Shown one piece after another: positions 58,979-64,000 of a stretch of 64,000 nt of DNA. The stretch lies in assembly GCA_023974075.1 (NCBI GenBank), contig CM043800.1, positions 31,714,452-31,778,451 on the forward strand. Reading direction: 5' to 3'. The position numbers were made by a program, and so were the translations under genes. Each line of letters begins with the position of its first letter. Position 1 is the stretch's first letter. This stretch comes from Chaenocephalus aceratus (taxonomy: Eukaryota > Chordata > Actinopteri > Perciformes > Channichthyidae). The notes under the pieces are model-generated. The model made no database searches and was not told where the DNA came from. It saw only the letters and a program-made list of their open reading frames with translations.

Positions 58979-61900
58979 CTGGAAAGACACAATAAGCCCT
59001 TCATTGGCAACATGTCATGCAGAAGAAGAGGCAGAACCACAGTGTCACAAACACTCAAGACTAAATACATAGTAATGTCATCTTTTTGTCAATTGTGAAA
59101 ATGCAACAGCCATATACAAGTGCTGTCAAGAATCCATCAAGAAATGCACACTACAGACGAAAGCACACACTGCTGAGGAGACGGTGCAGGTAGAAAGGAG
59201 GTGTAACACTGCACACATGGAGCCATGACATGATATGACAGCAGTAAGTGCACATCAGACGGAGATGTTTTTGCTGGAAAGAAGTCATATCAACAAACAT
59301 ATGGCGACTGGCATCAGGCCGTGTCTCACTTACCTGCTCGGGATGGGTGAAGTGTGCAGGATGCCCGCGGCCATCGGCATGCCGGTGAGGATCAACATGC
59401 ATGTGTCCACGTTGGGGATGATGGTTGGTGGGCCGATGTTGTACTTGTTGGTGTCGTTGAGCGATCGGCATGTTGACAGGAGGTCTAGGGGGCTGAGGCC
59501 CTCTGACTGGGGATCTGTGCGGGGTGTGCTTCTTAGGGAGGGTCTGGAACTGTGTGAGGGGCATCACAGGAGGAGGCGCTGGTGGCTGCTTAGCCCCGTC
59601 AGCAGGAACCTGTGTCTGTGTCCCGGGGTGAAGCAGAGCAGCCATTGTCTGATGTTTCCTATTCTGAAATGTTTGAGCCCTCTCAGTGTGGGCTGTGAGA
59701 GCAGCCTGGGTTAGGTTACTGGGATTATGCTGGGCAGAAGAGTTTGGGAGTGGAGCAGTGCCTCCTTGGCGGGGATGATTGGCACCGTTTATGACAGGCT
59801 GTGTCTGTTTGCCCAGGCCTTGTGTTGAAGTTTGGATCTGTGCTGCTCTCTGTGCCTGTGGAAGGTGATTAGGATCAGCCAACGCTCTTGTATCTGCACC
59901 CCGAGATGCAGCCGGTCCCTGTTGTGTCGTGGGACCTTGTGACAGAGCAGAGCGACCCACAGAGGCCTGCTGGCTCATGAGAGGCAGAGCCTGGGGGTTA
60001 TTCCTGTGTGTGGCTTCCTGCCTGGGGGCGTTCTGGCTACCAGGCATTTCTCTGATGTCTCGCTGAGCGCTCTGCCTTTGTGTGTGTCTCACTATCTGTG
60101 TGTTGTGTTCAGCATCAAGCTGTGTTACGCTGCGAGTGTTTGGGCCTCGATGATCAGCAGAATGGCTCCGTGTCCGTCGGTCCTCTGATGGTGCTTCTCG
60201 TCTTGGTGAAGCTCTGCTCCGTGAAGTGTTTTGGCTCTGGAGTCGAGGCTGAGATCTGCTGGGCGCTCTGGCCTCTGGTATGGGAGGATGGTAGGTGTAG
60301 TCTGTGTCAGAGGTGTACTCAGGAGATGTCGGTCCTCTTTGATGCCTGCCGCTGGGATACGCTGGGGTGCCTCTGAGGAGATCCCAAGAGTTTCTTTCAG
60401 ACCTGCGAGGGGAATCTGGCTCCCGCTGGTACGTCTGTGTGTCGGCGTTTCGCTGGAGAGTGTTATTACTGTTATAGTGTGTGTATCCAGTCGGGACAAG
60501 TCTAGGCTGATCTTGGTGTTCTGCTTCGATGTGACCATTCAGCCGCGGGTCACTAGGATAGGGCTGCCCACTTTGCATTCTGGGATTTGATTGCTCTGTG
60601 TGTGTTACGTTCTGATGGGTTTGCAAAGTGTTATTATTGGCAGTATTGGTAAGAGGAAATGAGCTGTCCTGCTGAGGCTGATGGCTGTTGGCTGGGTATG
60701 AGTTAAGATTGACATGTATGGTGGGCATTTGTGCATTGTTGTTTTGCTGGGCACTCTGCGGCAGCGTGTTGAGGCTGAGGTGGACCCCCGGCTGCTGGTT
60801 GCCGCCCTGGGCACCGCCAGTCTGTATGAGAATGTTAGGATTTTGCTGTTGTGTGCTCGGGAGTGTGTTTGCATGTCGAGCATCAGTGTGCGTAAAAGCC
60901 CTGTTGTCAACGCCATTGTGAGGGTATGAATTGGCATTGTTAGATGCATTTTGTAGGAGTCCATTTGCGTGGGTTCGTCCATTCTGTCGGAGTGTGTCGG
61001 AGTTATGCCGCCCGTTCGGCTGCAGTGTCTGTGGGTTGCTTATTTCACGAGGGGCTGCGTATACGCGCTCAGGATGGCGTGTGTGATAGAGGGGGGGTTG
61101 GGGACCTTGGCCCAAATCCCTTGCACCATTAGGTTGTGGATCTGGAGGCTTAATGGGAGCAGATGAAAAATGAGAGGAGGGAGAGAAGAGACAGCAAAAG
61201 AAAGATGGAATGAGAGGGTCATTTGTGAAAAGCCCATAAGCACCAGCACATGGACTGGATAAAGACAAAATCAATGGTGAATCACATGTAAACTTTACTG
61301 AGGCTTACCATCAGCCTGGGATTTGCGTAGTCCCTCTGCACCAGCACAGCAGAATCCCTTGGTCTCTGTGCTGCAATAATAGAAATGATAAAGAAGAAAT
61401 CACTTGAGTGCATGAAAATGTGCTTGAGCCATTATGCGATGTATGAATGGAAATAAAGATCATCAAAGAGCCTTTTACAAAATGCTTGACTCAACATTAA
61501 TTTACAATGAAAAAGTGGACAAATAAAAATGTACTAGATCGCAAACAAAGACTTACCTCTCCTTCGTCGCACCAGAAAGACAATAAGCACAATGACGAGC
61601 GCGATGAGGATTAGCAGCAGCAGCAAACAGCCAATCACAATCCCCACCACTTCCCCGACGTTTAGACACGTGGCTGAAATGTTCAAAAAAAATCATGTCA
61701 AGGGGAAGAATTAATAATGATAATGAGTCTGACGCTCAGACTGAAAATAGAAGTGAGAACAGGAGAGGAGGGAAGGGGGAGATTCTGAAAAAGGATGATA
61801 GTTACAGCAAAGACAGAAATGAAAATAGAGAAGAGGAAAGAAAGTGTGAAAGTCACTGAATGACTTTGAACACGTTCCCTTAAGATCCATCTCAGTCGAT

Positions 61901-63840
61901 TTCTGCAGCTGTGATGACAGATACAGGAACTGTCCAAAACCGACTCTCATCATTATCAGTCACAGAGAGGCCAGGCTCCACTATAACTCACCTACGATGG
62001 CCAGGTCTGTCCCCTGCTCCGACGAGCCCCCGGTGATGCTGTTTCTTGCCGTGCACACGTACCGGCCGCTCTCATCTGTTGAGAAAGTCTGAAGGTTGAG
62101 CACCCCGCTGTCCGGCTGTCCGGTGGCGACCGTCTGTCCGTCACGTTGCCATGAGAAAAGGGCAGGGGGCAGCGAGTCAGACAAGCAAGTGAGACGCACC
62201 TCCTGTCCCACCAACACATCCCCTCCCCCAACACACTCTTTAGCGCTCTTCTTGGTCAGCACAGGGGTGTCAGGGCCATCTGGTTTGTGGGAGATCAGAG
62301 GACATTCATCAGCATCAAAAACATTTGGTTCACAAGTACAACAAGGCAAATCTGTATTCAATAAAGCTGCCTCTATGAACAGATGATGTTTTCTGTTCAA
62401 GGTTTTATCTTTCTGTCATTTTTGGGTTTAAGTCAAGCCTTTTAATGAAACCTCCTCGGTCTTGTTGCCGTCTACAAAGCTGTGCACTTTTTTGTTTGAT
62501 GTTAAATCTAAAATACGAATGGCTGTCCACTTGAAGAAACGTCAAAAAGCATTGTGAAGTCCTGCACAGTCTGGAGAAGTACTGCATTGTGGGTAAACAC
62601 TCCCCAGATAAGTTACTGCAGCCTGCTGTTCAACACAGCTTGATCTACACTTTACATAAAATACTATCCTTTTTGTTCCATTACTTGTATTGAAAGCTAT
62701 AAGAAATAAATTAATGAAATAAGTTTGACTCAAGTCCATACAGTAGTTCTGTAATGTAAGTATGCAACTTCCTCCAGTAAGAGTTGGGTTATCTTTAACA
62801 AACCGGGCAAACTACTTCCAGCCATTATGCTAAGTTTAGCTTAATGGCTGCTGGTTCCAGCTTTATGTTTCACCGACAAACATGAGAGTGGTAGAAATCT
62901 TCTTATCACATGTGTTAATAACAATTCTGATATTCATGTGATGTGATATTCAAATATCTTGCAGAAAGGCCACATATTTTCACATTCTAGCTTAAAAAAT
63001 GTGAGATGTTTTCTGTTTTATATTAAATCAAATGTCAGGTGTGACGTAACTTACTGGGGTCTGTAAGCATTTTGCCTGTTTTCTGATCATTCATCAACTG
63101 AGCTATTAAGAGATTAATCTATAATTACAAAAACAATGATGATAAGAATCATTAGTTGCAGTTTTAGTTTATATAACAGTCTGGTGTCTGTGTGGATTTA
63201 AAATAAGTGTGACGAAAGAAAATCCACTTTTGGCATGCATAGCCCCGACAGATTTCAACAACACCCACAAATTGATGTGTTTTTCATTTGGGTAAGAACC
63301 ATCTGTTTAATGTTAGAGGACAACGATAACGGGCCACTTAAATATGCCAGTGGAATGATTGGTAGTGTTTGCTATTACTGTCAGACTGTCACATTAGAAT
63401 TAAGGATGTGATCCAACACAAAGCTCAGGCAGCACAATGGGCCTATGGAAGAATGTCCTTTGCAATCCGAGTGCATTTTAGCACACTGTTTGCAATGTAG
63501 ATGGAGTAGATAAGCTACTGCTGTTTGCAGTGGCTGCAGCAGATTAGCGGCCACTTGTCTTGATCAAACTCACAGTAGACAGTGACGCTCTGTGTGGTGG
63601 TTTGGGCGCTGACAGGGTTGCTGACGGTGCATGAGTAATCCCCGGCATCACTTCGTCTGGCTGGGTTGATGACTAGAAAGCCGCCTGAGATGGTGATCCT
63701 GGCGTCGGTGACGATGGCTGCACCTCCTTTGCCCCACTGGACTGTAATATCTGTCCCAGCAGTCCATGTGCACCGCAGAGACACATTCCTCCCTTCCATC
63801 GCAACTGCGGGAACAATCAGATTCACCCCCGCCACTGCAT
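58949..63840 (-). CDS. vsig10l: VSIG10L-like Ig-superfamily membrane protein with very long disordered tail (5' end outside window)
   Basis: Six minus-strand exons join in phase: 63840-63574 (Ig), 62279-61992 (Ig), 61673-61557 (transmembrane), 61370-61309 (juxtamembrane), 61148-59334 (tail) and 58978-58949 (last codons and stop). The first Ig shows SLRCTWTAG, VQWGKGG and DAGDYSC; the second VRLTCLSD, FSWQRDG and ESGRYVC. The membrane helix is VGIVIGCLLLLLILIAL plus more hydrophobic residues, stopped by RRRR. The tail of over 600 residues is rich in Gln, Asn, His, Pro, Ser and Thr, has no recognisable folded domain, and is unusually long for this family as I know it. Earlier exons lie beyond 64,000. 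The name rests on domain order and position near iglon5, as in mammals (IGLON5-VSIG10L). Another multi-Ig adhesion protein is possible. Confidence 0.75.
59334..61148 (-). CDS. vsig10l: vsig10l-like giant tail exon, Q/N/H/P-rich
   Basis: This open exon of 1,815 bp (605 codons, phase 0 on both sides) starts after a pyrimidine-rich acceptor ending CCATTAAG. It ends at a near-perfect donor, GAGCAG|GTAAGTGAG. It begins PPDPQPNGARDLGQG and ends HFTHPEQ. Reading through the donor would add about 60 residues with quite different composition, including a Cys/Leu-rich stretch, and stop at 59151-59153. Splicing is preferred. No tandem unit is perfect, but NNN, QQ and HxH clusters recur, suggesting a disordered scaffold. 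Confidence 0.75.
61309..61370 (-). CDS. vsig10l: vsig10l-like exon, juxtamembrane segment
   Basis: A 62-bp exon with acceptor TATTATTGCAG and donor GTAAGC. It reads A-Q-R-P-R-D-S-A-V-L-V-Q-R-D-Y-A-N-P-R-L-M and ends in phase 0. D-Y-A-N-P contains a tyrosine that could be phosphorylated, but it fits no ITIM/ITAM consensus. Confidence 0.7.
61557..61673 (-). CDS. vsig10l: vsig10l-like exon, transmembrane helix
   Basis: Acceptor CATTTCAG and donor GTAAGT. It reads A-T-C-L-N-V-G-E-V, about 27 hydrophobic residues, then RRRR as the stop-transfer signal on the cytoplasmic side. Confidence 0.85.
61674..61991 (-). other. vsig10l-like intron, no recognised feature
   Basis: 318 bp between the Ig and transmembrane exons, purine-rich on the plus strand. 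Confidence 0.6.
61992..62279 (-). CDS. vsig10l: vsig10l-like exon, membrane-proximal Ig domain
   Basis: Acceptor CCACAAACCAG and donor GTGAGT. It reads Y-G-P-D-T-P-V-L-T-K, then QEVRLTCLSDSLPPALFSW and DESGRYVCTARNSITGG. Canonical Cys-Trp-Cys spacing of an I/C2-type domain. Confidence 0.85.
62280..63573 (-). other. vsig10l-like intron, no recognised feature
   Basis: 1.3 kb of AT-rich sequence between the two Ig exons, with no repeat or ORF of note. Confidence 0.6.
63574..63840 (-). CDS. vsig10l: vsig10l-like exon, Ig domain
   Basis: Minus-strand acceptor CTCCCTGTAG and donor GTGAGT. It reads AVAGVNLIVPAVAMEG, then NVSLRCTWTAGTDITVQW and DAGDYSCTVSNPVSAQTT, a complete Ig fold in one exon. 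The last codon is split t|at (Tyr) with the next exon. Confidence 0.85.
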
Positions 63841-64000
63841 CTACAGGGAGAGTATTAAAAAAATGGGTTACCAAAGAGCTACAAAAGCAGAAAATGTTTT
63901 CTAAAAAGGCACTATGGCTGTAGGTAGAGAGCATGAGAGTATACCAGAGCTCACTTCAGATGTTGGACTGACACAACAATACAGGGCAGTTTTATGTTTC

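Noticed and set aside
59235..61166. Several plus- and minus-strand ORFs of 60-160 codons across the vsig10l tail exon
   Set aside because: Alternative-frame shadows of the long Q/N/H/P-rich exon, which has correct phases and splice sites.

Overview
This is nuclear DNA from a ray-finned (teleost-type) fish. Coding sequence is split by GT-AG introns and is sparse (roughly 5 kb in 64 kb). The rest is AT-rich and full of fish-type repeats: hAT-like miniature elements, L2/Maui-like and Rex1-like LINE pieces, a solo LTR and long microsatellites. Nothing suggests a bacterial, plasmid or viral replicon.

Four protein genes can be supported. (1) 2.8-16.6 kb, + strand: six 3' exons of an IgLON cell-adhesion gene, closest to IGLON5. 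The signal-peptide exon lies upstream of the window. The third Ig exon carries one extra A that breaks the frame. (2) 25.7-32.3 kb, + strand: a complete five-exon, 300-residue membrane receptor. It has a signal peptide, a V-type Ig domain ending in a J-like G-N-G-T strand, a C1-type Ig domain, a transmembrane helix containing lysine, and a ten-residue tail. I know no named fish gene for it; it is the best candidate here for a poorly described immune receptor. (3) 34.4-35.4 kb, - strand: an intronless short-chain fatty-acid receptor-like GPCR (FFAR2/FFAR3 type). (4) 58.9-63.8 kb, - strand, 5' end outside the window: two Ig domains, one transmembrane helix and a Gln/Asn/His/Pro-rich cytoplasmic tail of over 600 residues. 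Its position near iglon5 matches mammalian IGLON5-VSIG10L, so I call it vsig10l-like.

Repeat layout. 0-8.3 kb: a fold-back hairpin element, a hAT MITE with a perfect 8-bp target duplication, a second hAT-like MITE and a solo LTR with a 5-bp duplication. 9.5-10.8 kb: a (GA)n tract of about 215 bp and an L2-like LINE 3' end. 15.1-15.7 kb: diverged tandem repeats. 18.5 and 21.7 kb: two copies of one block of about 140 bp, the second set among tetranucleotide repeats. 24.7-25.2 kb: a duplicated SINE-like module. 26.9-30.8 kb: two hAT elements (one keeping a transposase dimerisation-domain relic) and another MITE inside receptor introns. 40-45 kb: a dead LINE interrupted by at least three insertions, one of which contains another. 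48-53 kb: a TTA-flanked MITE, two copies of the hairpin family and a 2.1-kb TTAA-flanked element with another element inside it.

The four genes do not form a pathway. Three of four encode Ig-superfamily surface proteins, and the human IGLON5-VSIG10L interval also borders an Ig-receptor cluster (SIGLECs), so this looks like an old surface-receptor neighbourhood that has taken up many transposons. All calls come from reading the sequence; no database search was run.
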